Part shown: piece after piece, positions 52,801 through 59,722 of the stretch | Position numbering within the stretch: position 1 is the first letter of the stretch | How the letters are laid out: every line of letters begins with the position of its first letter | NCBI RefSeq assembly: GCF_000712075.1 | Contig: NZ_JONW01000008.1 | Coordinates: forward strand, 124,001-188,000 | Length of the DNA: 64,000 nucleotides | Direction of reading: 5' to 3' | From: Caulobacter sp. UNC358MFTsu5.1 | GTDB lineage: Bacteria; Pseudomonadota; Alphaproteobacteria; Caulobacterales; Caulobacteraceae | The notes under the pieces: model-generated | The model's database searches: none | Seen by the model: the letters and a program-made list of their open reading frames with translations, nothing else | What the model was told of the DNA's origin: nothing | Program-made: the position numbers and the translations under genes

Positions 52801-55467
52801 CAGGGTGCTGGCGTTGATGTAGAAGGCGTTGGAGGTCGAGACCGCCGGCAGGTCCTGCCAGGTCGAGCCGTCGAAATACTGGTAGACGCCCTGGGCCGCG
52901 GTGGCGGCGTTGGCGGTGACCGCCACGCCCGCGAAGGCGTTGGCTGACGAGCCGCCCGAGACGGTGTCCTTGGCGTCGTTGAAGTGGCTGGAGAACAGCG
53001 ACGAGATCGACTGGCCGGCGCCGGGCGCGGCGTCCTCGGCGATCGAGCTCAGGCTGACGGTCGTGCCGTTGATGACGACCGGGGCGTCGTTGGTCTCCGT
53101 GACGGTATGGCTGAGCACCACCGTGCCGGTGCTGAAGACCGTCGTGCCGCCGTTGGTGGTGGTGTTGACGACCGTGCCGTTGGTGATGGCGCCGTTGGAG
53201 GCGTCGACCAACCGCACCGTCAGGGTCGGGGCCGGGCCGTTGAAGTCGGTCACCGGGGCGAAACGGATGGCCGTCGAGGCCGCCAGCTCGACCGCCGCGG
53301 CGGTCGAGGCCGAGCCGATGTTCACCCAGGTCGAGCCGTTCCAGTACTGCCACTGGCCGGTGCCGCCGCTGGAGCCGTTGGAGATCACGGCGATGCCGGC
53401 CATGGCGTCGCCGTCGCCGTCGGCGTACTGGCCGCCGAACAGGCTGGAGACCGTGTTGCTCAGGGTCGTGGGGCTGACGTCTTCGTTGGTGGCCGACACG
53501 CTCTCGGTGCCGTCGCCCGAGACGGTGGGCGCGTCGTTCACGCCGATGATGGTGATCGTGTAGTTGTCGGTGTCGCTCAGCGTGCCGCCCGTGCCGGTGG
53601 AGCCGCCGTCGCTGGTGACCACGGTCAGGGTGTCGGTGCCGCTGACGTTGGTGTTGCCGTGGAACAGCAGGCCGTTGGCGGCCGCCAGGGTGGTGTTGAT
53701 CGCGTTGATCGTGCCGGTGACGGTCACCGTGCCGGTGCCGTTGCCGCTGATGTTGCCGGCGGTCAGGCCGCTGGAGACGTTGGTCCGCAGGGTCAGGATG
53801 CCCTTGGTCACGCTCAGGGTGACCGTGACGGTGGCCGAGGCCGGGTTGGCGTCGGCGTCGCTGATCGACAGGCCGGTGACGGCGATGTCGGCGTTTTCGT
53901 TGCCCGTGGCGCTGGAGACCGTGCCGTTGACGGGCGCGTCGTTGACCGCGGTGATGTTGATCGTCGTCGTGCCGCTGTTCACCGATCCGGCCAGCACGCC
54001 CGGCGTGCCGTCGGTGATCGTCCAGGTGAGGGTGCGGCTGGTGTTCGAGCCGTAGTTCGTCGGGTTGTCGCCCGTGGCCCAATAGACCAGCCCCGCCAGG
54101 GCGGTCTGGTAGTGGGCGATGGTGTCGTAGCCGGACAGGGTCAGGGTCTCGGTCGCCGCGTTCCAGCTGACCGTGATGCTGGTGCCGGCGATCGTGCCGG
54201 TGATCTGCTTGGCCGCGCCGTAGCCCAGATGGTCGTCGGCCGTGCTGTTCTCGTTCGAGCTGAACGTGCCGCCGGTGATCTGGATCGTGGCGCCCGTCAG
54301 GTAGCCGCCGTCGTTGTCGGTGATCGTCGGGGAGCCGCTCAGCAGGGTGGTCGCCGAGGCCGCCTGCTCGGTCGCGGCCGTGCCCGCGCCGGTGACGGTC
54401 AGGGCCGCCAGGTCGGCGAAGACCATCCCCTCGGTCGTGGCCCCGACCGTCGTGGTGCCGGGGTCGATCGTGCGGATCAGGGTGGCCGTGGTGCCGGCGC
54501 CGTCCAGCTGGAAGACGTAGATGACGTCGTCGGTGTCGGAGCCGCTGTTCTCGACCTCCTCGCTCTCGAGGTAGATCTGGCGCGTCGACTGATCGAACGT
54601 CATGTCGCCGCCGTAGTAGTGGCTGCCGCCCGGCATGCCGACCAGCGTCACCTTGACGGCCGTGCCGCTGGTGGCGCTGCCGCTGATGTACCAGAGGGCG
54701 TTGTCGTTGGCGTCGTAGTTGCCGCTGGGCGACGGATTCTGCGAGTGGGTCGTGAAATAGACGAGGTCGGTGGTCTCATCGACCTCGACGTCGACGAAGA
54801 CGCCGTCGGCGAAGGTGGTGTTGTTGAACTGGGCGTCGGAGACCAGCGGGGTCGCGACGTTCGGGTTCGAGAGGTCCAGGCGGAAGAGGCCGGTCGCCAG
54901 GCCGCCGATCGTCTCGGTGTAGTACAGCCGGCCGCCGGCCACGATCGTGGTGTCGATCGCGAAGTCCCGCGGATCCAGGACGAAGAAGCCGCCCTCGTTG
55001 GCCCGGTTGTCGCTGACCGCCGTGGTCAGGAAGCCGAGGTCGGTGAGGGTGCCCGCCGCGTCGTAGCTGTAGACCCGGATGCCGGTGATGTTGCCGTTCG
55101 GCGTCGCCGCGCCGTCCTGGTAGCCGACATAGATCCTGCGGTTGACCGCATCGACCTCGATCGTTTCGACGATGATCGTGTCGGGGAAGTCGACCACCGT
55201 GGTGGGGGCCGCGGCGCTGTTGATCGAGCCCCGAACCAGCAGGGCGTGGTCGTCGATGCTGTTGCTGAGGATGGCGAAATAGAAGCCCGCCGCGGTGTCG
55301 ATGCCGAGGCCGGACGTGAACGAGCTGGAGAAGGCGTCGTCGCCCGTGCCCGCCCCGCCGTTGCTGACGACGGTGGTGCTGCCGGTGCCGTCGTCGTTGA
55401 TCCGGACGAGCTTCGTGTCGGCGTCGCCGCCTTCGGTGATGTACCACAACTGGCCGGAGAACGGCAT
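46864..55467 (-). CDS. Giant RTX repeat protein, likely type I secreted adhesin or matrix protein
   Basis: 2867 residues; an AAAGGA precedes ATG 55467 and there is no N-terminal signal peptide. Residues ~1-355 are a beta-propeller-like head; ~355-1250 are cadherin/Ig-like units marked by AVNDAPV; ~1250-2217 are ten tandem units of ~96 residues (LADVDGLGTLHYTWQRD-type); ~2220-2330 a VCBS-like unit (INPDGTYSYV); ~2333-2867 RTX blocks (GGGGADVF, GGDGADMI, GGAGADTF) and a hydrophobic C-terminal secretion signal (VTGTLTSADILL). Calcium-dependent, exported by a type I system not present in the window. Confidence 0.92.
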   Translation of the reverse strand: MPFSGQLWYITEGGDADTKLVRINDDGTGSTTVVSNGGAGTGDDAFSSSFTSGLGIDTAAGFYFAILSNSIDDHALLVRGSINSAAAPTTVVDFPDTIIVETIEVDAVNRRIYVGYQDGAATPNGNITGIRVYSYDAAGTLTDLGFLTTAVSDNRANEGGFFVLDPRDFAIDTTIVAGGRLYYTETIGGLATGLFRLDLSNPNVATPLVSDAQFNNTTFADGVFVDVEVDETTDLVYFTTHSQNPSPSGNYDANDNALWYISGSATSGTAVKVTLVGMPGGSHYYGGDMTFDQSTRQIYLESEEVENSGSDTDDVIYVFQLDGAGTTATLIRTIDPGTTTVGATTEGMVFADLAALTVTGAGTAATEQAASATTLLSGSPTITDNDGGYLTGATIQITGGTFSSNENSTADDHLGYGAAKQITGTIAGTSITVSWNAATETLTLSGYDTIAHYQTALAGLVYWATGDNPTNYGSNTSRTLTWTITDGTPGVLAGSVNSGTTTINITAVNDAPVNGTVSSATGNENADIAVTGLSISDADANPASATVTVTLSVTKGILTLRTNVSSGLTAGNISGNGTGTVTVTGTINAINTTLAAANGLLFHGNTNVSGTDTLTVVTSDGGSTGTGGTLSDTDNYTITIIGVNDAPTVSGDGTESVSATNEDVSPTTLSNTVSSLFGGQYADGDGDAMAGIAVISNGSSGGTGQWQYWNGSTWVNIGSASTAAAVELAASTAIRFAPVTDFNGPAPTLTVRLVDASNGAITNGTVVNTTTNGGTTVFSTGTVVLSHTVTETNDAPVVINGTTVSLSSIAEDAAPGAGQSISSLFSSHFNDAKDTVSGGSSANAFAGVAVTANAATAAQGVYQYFDGSTWQDLPAVSTSNAFYINASTLVRFVPAADYNGTAPSLTVSMIEDSGGAVTTGQTADLTTVGGFTPYSTAMTLNVVVTATNDAPVASGSATLAAVAEDTANPAGATVSSLFSSHFSDPDGDSFAGVAISVNNASGAEGVWQYHNGTSWVTIGSPSETNALVLAAGASLRFLPAADYNGAPPTLEAYLIDNSGGALTTGATLNVTSNGGQTRISDDTVALSTSITAVNDAPVVPATATTVGATEQTAAALLGTLVVSDVELDALNGASGDYAGASFTVQRGTPNAADTFGFNTSGALFTVSGANIQVGGLTVATFTVVGGVLTISFTSSGATATTALVNDIIQHITYTNTSDAPPSSVSLNYTLNDGGGQGTGGALSDSGSVTVNITATNDVHTGGASITGTAAEDQVLTAVSTLADPDGLGTLHYQWQHDVGGGYVNVGADQSTYTLGDGDIGGVVRVVIYYTDAGGTVESATSTATAAVTATNDAPTGGASITGTTTENQVLTADTSTLADSDGLGTLHYDWQRNTGSGFVTAGAADQATYTLDDADVGATIRVVVSYTDGQGFSNSVTSSATASIAGVNDPHTGGASITGTATEDQVLTAVSTLADVDGLGTLHYTWQRDVGSGFVNTGAADQATYALGDADVGGLVRVVISYTDGGGLSESVTSSATAAIAGVNDAPTGGASVTGTATENQVLTAVSTLADVDGLGTLHYTWQRDVGSGFVNTGAADQATYTLGDADVGGLVRVVISYTDGQGFSESATSAATAAIANVNDAPTGGVSITGTATENQVLTAVSTLADVDGLGTLHYTWQRDVGSGFVNTGAADQATYTLGDADVGGLVRVVISYTDGQGFSESATSAATAAIAGVNDAPTGGAAITGTATENQVLTANTSTLADVDGLGTLHYDWQRDTGSGFVTIGATDQATYTLGDADVGGTIRVVVSYTDGQGFSNSVTSSATAAVAGVNDAPTGGVSITGTATEDLVLTAVSTLADVDGLGTLHYDWQRNTGSGFVSTGAADQATYTLGDADVGGTVRVVVSYTDGQGFNNSATSAATAAIANVNDPHTGGVSVTGAANVGQTLTANSTLADVDGLGTLHYDWQSDTGSGFTSLGAADQATYTLMAGDLGATIRVVVSYTDGHGTFEDETSAATASVLPANGPHTGTVTVTGTVTEDQVLTADTSTLSDPAGLGTLHYDWQRNTGSGFVSIGAADQATYTLGDTDVGATIRVVVSYTDLQGVFESETSAATAAVANVNDAPTGAVTITGTVAEDSVLTADTSALADIDGLGTLHYQWQRNTGSGFVSIGAADQATYALGDADVGATVRVRVTYTDGHGTAESVLSGATAAVANVNDAPTAANDSNAVTQRLTATGSVRTNDGDIDNALTALTVTNVAYNATHVDQTVAAGGTVVSGAYGTLTINPDGTYSYVADHEGLAVGQVATDKFDYTIKDPSGASATAQLTITVTGSDTGDANANILISGGAAHTLTGKGGADILTGGGGADVFAYEAIGDSTTTAVDTITDFTHGVDTLRLTPLMTPSTKLTLNIDGANKILVIDQNGDGVPDGLIGSLGLGLEISDIVTGVSNLGFTLNGSGNADVLTGGSGADIINGGDGADMIRGNGGGDTISGGAGADTFVYDDGDSPILHWDVITDFQTGQDKLDLRAADDGVVILARFGASTFIYFGAPGNASVVQVFGDIRTSDLLVTAGVKFSMYGDDGAGGASGRSSDSLTGGASDDVLVGGTTDSTLNGGDGADLMYGGDAHDTFLYTSVSNSNFSAYDSVIDFTPDQDKIDISAIDGGKVTIAHFGGTTFIYSAPDSGGNFQSVITVSGTTLKATDVIASGGATQAFTMVGDGTSSNIADTLVAGAGNDILYGMDGNDTLIGGGGADFMLGGAGADTFVYNAPTDSAPFAQDLIFDFSQAEGDKLSLTGIDANSGTGANDAFTVVTSFSNVAGQLVIAAPDASGYYHVSGDVNGDGVADFVIALKVTGTLTSADILL
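48815..51710. repeat. Ten tandem 288-bp repeats inside RTX gene
   Basis: Units of about 288 bp. The units at ~50270-50557 and 50558-50845 are identical over about 250 bp, pointing to a recent duplication. The others are diverged, more so at the ends of the array. Confidence 0.9.
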
Positions 55468-55900
55468 GGATCAGTCCTTTGCCTCAGGCAAGACCACGCG
55501 CCGTCGCGCATGTGCGACGGCATCGGAGCACACGCTCCGCGGGAAATGGGTGGAAGAAGGGGCTAGGGGCGCTGGGCGACCGCGCACGGCGCGGAGGCGG
55601 AAAAGCGCGCACGAAAGCGCATATCTTACGCAACCCACTCCCCCCTCGCTCTAGTCAAGCCATGAACGCAACCTTAACGACGAGACGATGTGCGCACAAG
55701 TAGACACACGCTGATCGGCGAACTCCGTTCTCCTAACTATTGTGCAGCTCAGGATAGTGGGATACGAGAGGGACAATCGCGGGGGTAGGGGCGCCTGTCT
55801 TAATCTTGGTTAAGAGCGGAGACGACTTAAGGTTTAGTCCTGGTCGATCCGGCGCCACAAGCTTGGGCAGTTAAGACTTTCTGGGAGCGAGGGAACGACC
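55468..55900. other. Divergent promoter region between RTX and tail-collar genes
   Basis: 433 nt, AT-richer from about 55640 on. No supported ORF. TTAA-N6-TTAA at 55800-55813 is one base short of a CtrA box, and GGGAGCGAGGGA precedes the 55901 ATG. It probably holds promoters for both directions. Confidence 0.5.
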
Positions 55901-56440
55901 ATGACCGAGCCTTATCTTGGTGAGATCCGCATGTTCGGGGGCAACTTCGCCCCTGTGGGCTGGGTCATGTGCGACGGCCAGATCATGTCGATCGCCGAGA
56001 ACGACGCGCTGTACCAACTTCTAGGGACAACGTACGGCGGCGACGGCATCAACACGTTCGGCATCCCCGACCTGCGCGGCCGCACGCCCACCCATTGGGG
56101 GACCAAGAACGGCCAGACCTACGTCATGGGCCAGAAGCAGGGCGTGGAGTCGGTCACCCTGACCTCCGGCCAGCTGCCGGCCCACACCCACCCGTTCTTC
56201 GCCGCCTCGACGGCGGGCGCGGTGTCGACGCCGACCACCGCGACCATGATCTCGGACCAGGGACCGAGCGGGACCGGCATCTTCGGCTACGCGCCCTACA
56301 ACGCCGGCAACGAGCAGATCGCCCTGACGGCCGCCTCGACCACGCCGGCCGGCGGCAACCAGCCGCACGACAACATGCAACCCTATCTGGGCATCAATTT
56401 CATTCTCGCGATCGCCGGAATCTTCCCGTCGCAGAACTGA
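55901..56440 (+). CDS. Phage tail collar domain protein, paralog 1
   Basis: 179 residues. LGEIRMFGGNFAPVGWVMCDGQ and LLGTTYGGDGINTFGIPDLRGR are the tail-collar (PF07484, MdpB-like) signature; the C-terminal half is Thr/Ala-rich and ends with NFILAIAGIFPSQN. No signal peptide. The first of three tandem paralogs; such sets are common in Gram-negative genomes outside prophages and are of unknown function. Confidence 0.92.
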   Translation: MTEPYLGEIRMFGGNFAPVGWVMCDGQIMSIAENDALYQLLGTTYGGDGINTFGIPDLRGRTPTHWGTKNGQTYVMGQKQGVESVTLTSGQLPAHTHPFFAASTAGAVSTPTTATMISDQGPSGTGIFGYAPYNAGNEQIALTAASTTPAGGNQPHDNMQPYLGINFILAIAGIFPSQN

Positions 56441-56477
56441 CCCATTCCGCTAGAAGATCCTTTGGAGACTCAAAGAG

Positions 56478-57032
56478 ATGAGTGATCAATATCTCGCGGA
56501 AATCCGCATCTTCAGCTTTCCGTTCGCGCCCTTCGGCTGGGCCCAGTGCAACGGCCAGATCCTGCCGATCTCGCAGAACACCGCGCTGTTCTCGCTGCTG
56601 GGCACCACCTACGGCGGCAACGGCACCAGCAACTTCGCCCTGCCTAACCTGATGGGCAACATCCCGATCCACATCGGCCGCAACCAGCCCGGGCCCGGCC
56701 TGCAGGTCTACGACCTGGGGCAGGTGGGCGGTTCGCAGACCGTGACGCTGCTGACCACCGAAATGGCGGCGCACAGCCACTCGCCGGTCGTGACCACCGC
56801 GGTCGGCACCGTCACGACCTCGGCCAACAACCAGCCCGCCAAGGCCTTCACGGGCAACTTCTCGAAGAACACCCAGGGCCTGCTCTACAGCACCGTCGCC
56901 ACGCCGGCCACGCAGCTGCCGCCCCAGACCATCACGGCGGCGGGCGGCGGCCAGCCGCACAACAACATGATGCCGACGGTGTTCCTGAACTACTGCATCG
57001 CCCTGCGGGGCGCCTTCCCCGCCCGTAACTGA
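56478..57032 (+). CDS. Phage tail collar domain protein, paralog 2
   Basis: 184 residues with AEIRIFSFPFAPFGWAQCNGQ, LLGTTYGGNGTSNFALPNLMG and ending YCIALRGAFPARN. GAGAC-type sequence precedes the ATG. It shares the family plan with its neighbours but has a diverged middle, as expected of different binding surfaces. Confidence 0.92.
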   Translation: MSDQYLAEIRIFSFPFAPFGWAQCNGQILPISQNTALFSLLGTTYGGNGTSNFALPNLMGNIPIHIGRNQPGPGLQVYDLGQVGGSQTVTLLTTEMAAHSHSPVVTTAVGTVTTSANNQPAKAFTGNFSKNTQGLLYSTVATPATQLPPQTITAAGGGQPHNNMMPTVFLNYCIALRGAFPARN

Positions 57033-57065
57033 TCCCGATCGCGACAAATACGAGGAGCAAGTCTG

Positions 57066-57611
57066 ATGACTCAGCAGTATATGGGCGAAATCCGGATCAT
57101 GGGCTTCAACTTCCCGCCCAAGAACTGGGCCCTGTGCAACGGGCAGGTCCTGTCGATCGCCCAGAACCAGGCGCTGTTTTCGCTCTTGGGCACCACTTAC
57201 GGCGGCAACGGGGTCACCACCTTCCAGCTGCCCGACCTGCGGACCTACGCCCCGGGCGGCGTGAGCTCGACCTATCCGTTGGGCGCGATCACGGGCGAGT
57301 ACAACCACACCCTGCTCCAGACCGAGATCCCGCAGCACGTGCACTTCCTGAAGGTGGACGCCACCGCGGCCGGCTCGACCAACCTCAGCACGGCGGCGGC
57401 GGGCAACAGCTTCGGCCAGACCGGCAGCAGCAGCAACGAGGGCACGGCCCCGGCGTACAACATGTACAGCACCGTGGTGACGCCCACCGCGCCCCTGGCG
57501 CCCCAGGCGCTGGGCAATGCGGGCGGCAGCCAGCCGCACGAGAACCGTCAGCCGTTCCTGACGCTGAACATCTGCATCGCCCTGGCGGGGATTTATCCTT
57601 CGCGGAACTAG
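57066..57611 (+). CDS. Phage tail collar domain protein, paralog 3
   Basis: 181 residues with GEIRIMGFNFPPKNWALCNGQ, LLGTTYGGNGVTTFQLPDLR and ending ICIALAGIYPSRN. AGGAGC at 57052-57057 precedes ATG 57066. Last of the three tandem genes; convergent with DUF6916 only 25 nt away. Confidence 0.92.
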   Translation: MTQQYMGEIRIMGFNFPPKNWALCNGQVLSIAQNQALFSLLGTTYGGNGVTTFQLPDLRTYAPGGVSSTYPLGAITGEYNHTLLQTEIPQHVHFLKVDATAAGSTNLSTAAAGNSFGQTGSSSNEGTAPAYNMYSTVVTPTAPLAPQALGNAGGSQPHENRQPFLTLNICIALAGIYPSRN

Positions 57612-57636
57612 GCTGCCGGGATTGCGTGGCGTGGCG

Positions 57637-57942
57637 TCAGTTGAACACCGCCTGATAGTCCTGCCGCCCCCGCTCCGGGGTGTGGATCGGGATCAGGTAC
57701 AGGTCGTAGGCGGTCCCGTCCTCGACCGACATCGTGTGCATCCCCTCGGCGAGCACATCGCCGGGGGGACCGCTGAAGACCAGCACGAAGGGCTGGAAAT
57801 CCGGCCTTCCGTGGCCCGGCTCGGGCTGGAACAGCTCGATCTCCCTCAACGACAGGACATGACGCCCGCCTTCGATCCGGAAGGACGCGCCCTTGTGCGG
57901 AGCGAAGGCATCAGCGGTCGGGACGACGAATTCGGCGGCCAT
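57637..57942 (-). CDS. DUF6916 protein
   Basis: 101 residues, beta-rich (SFRIEGGRHVLSLREIELFQPE, FVLVFSGPPGDVLAEGMHTM, YDLYLIPIHTPERGRQDYQAVFN). This family is commonly found beside tail-collar genes, as here. No signal peptide. Function unknown; a structural or chaperone role is inference. Confidence 0.75.
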   Translation of the reverse strand: MAAEFVVPTADAFAPHKGASFRIEGGRHVLSLREIELFQPEPGHGRPDFQPFVLVFSGPPGDVLAEGMHTMSVEDGTAYDLYLIPIHTPERGRQDYQAVFN

Positions 57943-57977
57943 GGCGTTCCCCGGATCAGAATCGAAGCACGGCCATT

Positions 57978-58505
57978 ATGACGACCTCTCCACCTGAACG
58001 GGAAGAGCCCGTCGCTTCGCCGCCCTTCGCCCTGCGTCCGGAGGTCGAGACCGACGCCCCTTTCCGCCTGGCGCTGTTCAGCGTGTCGCGCGGCGCGGCC
58101 TGGGCGCAGGTCCCCCTGCCCGCCGACATGCTGGCCAGGATCATGGAGCAGCAGTTCCGCGCCCAGACCCAGGGCTACAGCACGACCTTCCCGAACGCCC
58201 GGCTCGAGATCGTCACGATCGACGACGCCCCGGTCGGACGGCTGGCCACCGACCGCGACGCCCGCAGCGTGCACCTGATCGACATCGCCCTGGTCCCCGA
58301 GCGTCGGGGCCAGGGGATCGGCGAGGCGATCCTGCGGGGGCTCATGGACGAGGCCGCCGCCGCCGGGACGCCGCTGACCCTGCAGGTGGCGCGCGACAAC
58401 CTCGGCGCCCAGCGCCTGTACCACCGGCTGGGCTTCGCCCTGGCCGAGGCCAACGACACCCACCTGTCCCTGCGCTGGTCCTCGACCCCGGCGGCGACCG
58501 CGTGA
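57978..58505 (+). CDS. GNAT N-acetyltransferase
   Basis: 175 residues. The acetyl-CoA loop RRGQGIGEAIL (within IDIALVPERRGQGIGEAILRG, ~100-120) and the later ARDNLGAQRLYHRLGF are typical GNAT motifs A and B. Its last 4 nt overlap the start of the Gfo/Idh gene, so it may act in the same sugar pathway, or be a part of the tail-collar set; not decidable. Confidence 0.9.
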   Translation: MTTSPPEREEPVASPPFALRPEVETDAPFRLALFSVSRGAAWAQVPLPADMLARIMEQQFRAQTQGYSTTFPNARLEIVTIDDAPVGRLATDRDARSVHLIDIALVPERRGQGIGEAILRGLMDEAAAAGTPLTLQVARDNLGAQRLYHRLGFALAEANDTHLSLRWSSTPAATA

Positions 58506-59506
58506 CCCGGATCGCCGTCGTCGGCTGCGGCGCCTGGGGCCGGAACCTGATCCGGACCTGCGCGGAGCTGGGCGTGCTGGGCGCGGTGATCGACACCGAT
58601 CCGGCCGCCGCCCGGCGCGAGGCCGGGGCCTGGAACGTCCCCGCCCCGTCCCTGGCCCAGGCCCTCGACGACGCCCGGCTGGACGCGATGATCGTCGCCG
58701 CCCCGGCCCCGGCTCACGCCGCCCTGTGCCGCCTGGCCCTGGACCACGGCAAGGACGTCTTCGTCGAGAAACCCCTGGCCTCCGACCTGGCCGAGGCCGA
58801 GGACCTGGCCGCCCACGTCGCGCGCTCGGACCGGGTGTTCATGGTCGGCCACCTGCTGCGCCACCACACGGCGTTCGAGGCCCTGGCGGCGATCGTGGCC
58901 CGGGGCGAGATCGGGCCCCTGCGCTACATCACCGCCTCGCGGCTCAGCCTGGGCCGGGTGCGCACGCACGAGAACGCCTTCCTCAGCCTGTCGCCCCACG
59001 ACGTCTCGATGATCCTGGCCCTGGCCGGCGCCGCGCCGCTGACGGTCGAGGCCGCCGGCCGCGCCTTCGTCACCCCCGGCGTCGCCGACGAGGTCCACGC
59101 CGACCTGGGCTTCCCGCCTCTCGGCCCTGCCGGCGGACTGCACGCCCACATCGCCGCCAGCTGGCTCAGTCCGTTCAAGGAGCAGAAGCTGGTCGTGGTC
59201 GGCGAGACCGGCTCCCTGGTGTTCGACGACGTCCGCCCCTGGCCCGAAAAGCTGATGCGGCGCGACCACACCGTGGCCCTGACCGACGCCGGACCGCTCG
59301 CCGCCGGCGGCGAGCCGCGCTTCGTCGACCTGCCGGCCGAGCCGCCGCTGACCAGAGAAATCCGCCACTTCGTCCAGTGTTGCCAGACCAGGAACGCCCC
59401 CATTACGGGCATCGATGAAGGACTTCGCGTACAGCGGGTATTAGAACGGGTCCAAGCTCAATTGAAGCGCCACCTCGACCAACTACCGGCGCAGTCCATT
59501 CCCTGA
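58502..59506 (+). CDS. Gfo/Idh/MocA family oxidoreductase (WbpB/WlbA-like)
   Basis: 334 residues from a GTG overlapping the GNAT gene (GTGA). NAD-binding AVVGCGAWGRNLIR, EKPLASDLAEAE (Lys of the family) and LSPHDVSMIL. In related clusters such enzymes oxidise C3 of a UDP-HexNAcA so that an aminotransferase can add an amine. The specific substrate is inferred from the neighbouring genes. Confidence 0.88.
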   Translation: MTRIAVVGCGAWGRNLIRTCAELGVLGAVIDTDPAAARREAGAWNVPAPSLAQALDDARLDAMIVAAPAPAHAALCRLALDHGKDVFVEKPLASDLAEAEDLAAHVARSDRVFMVGHLLRHHTAFEALAAIVARGEIGPLRYITASRLSLGRVRTHENAFLSLSPHDVSMILALAGAAPLTVEAAGRAFVTPGVADEVHADLGFPPLGPAGGLHAHIAASWLSPFKEQKLVVVGETGSLVFDDVRPWPEKLMRRDHTVALTDAGPLAAGGEPRFVDLPAEPPLTREIRHFVQCCQTRNAPITGIDEGLRVQRVLERVQAQLKRHLDQLPAQSIP

Positions 59507-59536
59507 CCTTATCTTGCGAAAACTCGCATAACGCCG

Positions 59537-59671
59537 TTACAACACTTTCCAACACCAAGTATAGATGAACGCCAAAAGAAACATTAAGGCGCACACCGGG
59601 AAGGTTGTGGTAAATATACCCAAGACAAAGCCCCTTTTCCCGAAGGCTTCCAACGCGTAAGATTCGGCCAT
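59537..59671 (-). CDS. Candidate 44-residue membrane peptide in AT-rich gap
   Basis: ATG 59671 to stop 59537 on the minus strand encodes a short amphiphilic head (MAESYALEAFGKRG) and one long hydrophobic helix (LGIFTTTFPVCALMFLLAF), ending in KVL. No Shine-Dalgarno is clear, and it is opposite to the operon, so it is only a candidate. The region is distinctly lower in GC than its neighbours. Confidence 0.35.
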   Translation of the reverse strand: MAESYALEAFGKRGFVLGIFTTTFPVCALMFLLAFIYTWCWKVL

Positions 59672-59722
59672 GTCGAGGGGCGAAACGATCTCAACCCAGC
59701 AGTCCGGCCGCGCGAGGGGCCG

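Noticed and set aside
52984..55566. An 860-codon plus-strand frame opposite the RTX N-terminus
   Set aside because: Same reason; composition is that of an antisense shadow and it runs into the promoter region.
55800..55813. CtrA-like site before the tail-collar genes
   Set aside because: TTAA-N6-TTAA has one base too few between half-sites; kept only as a remark.
55901..57611. Prophage tail module
   Set aside because: Only collar-domain proteins occur; no capsid, tape measure, portal, lysis or integrase genes.
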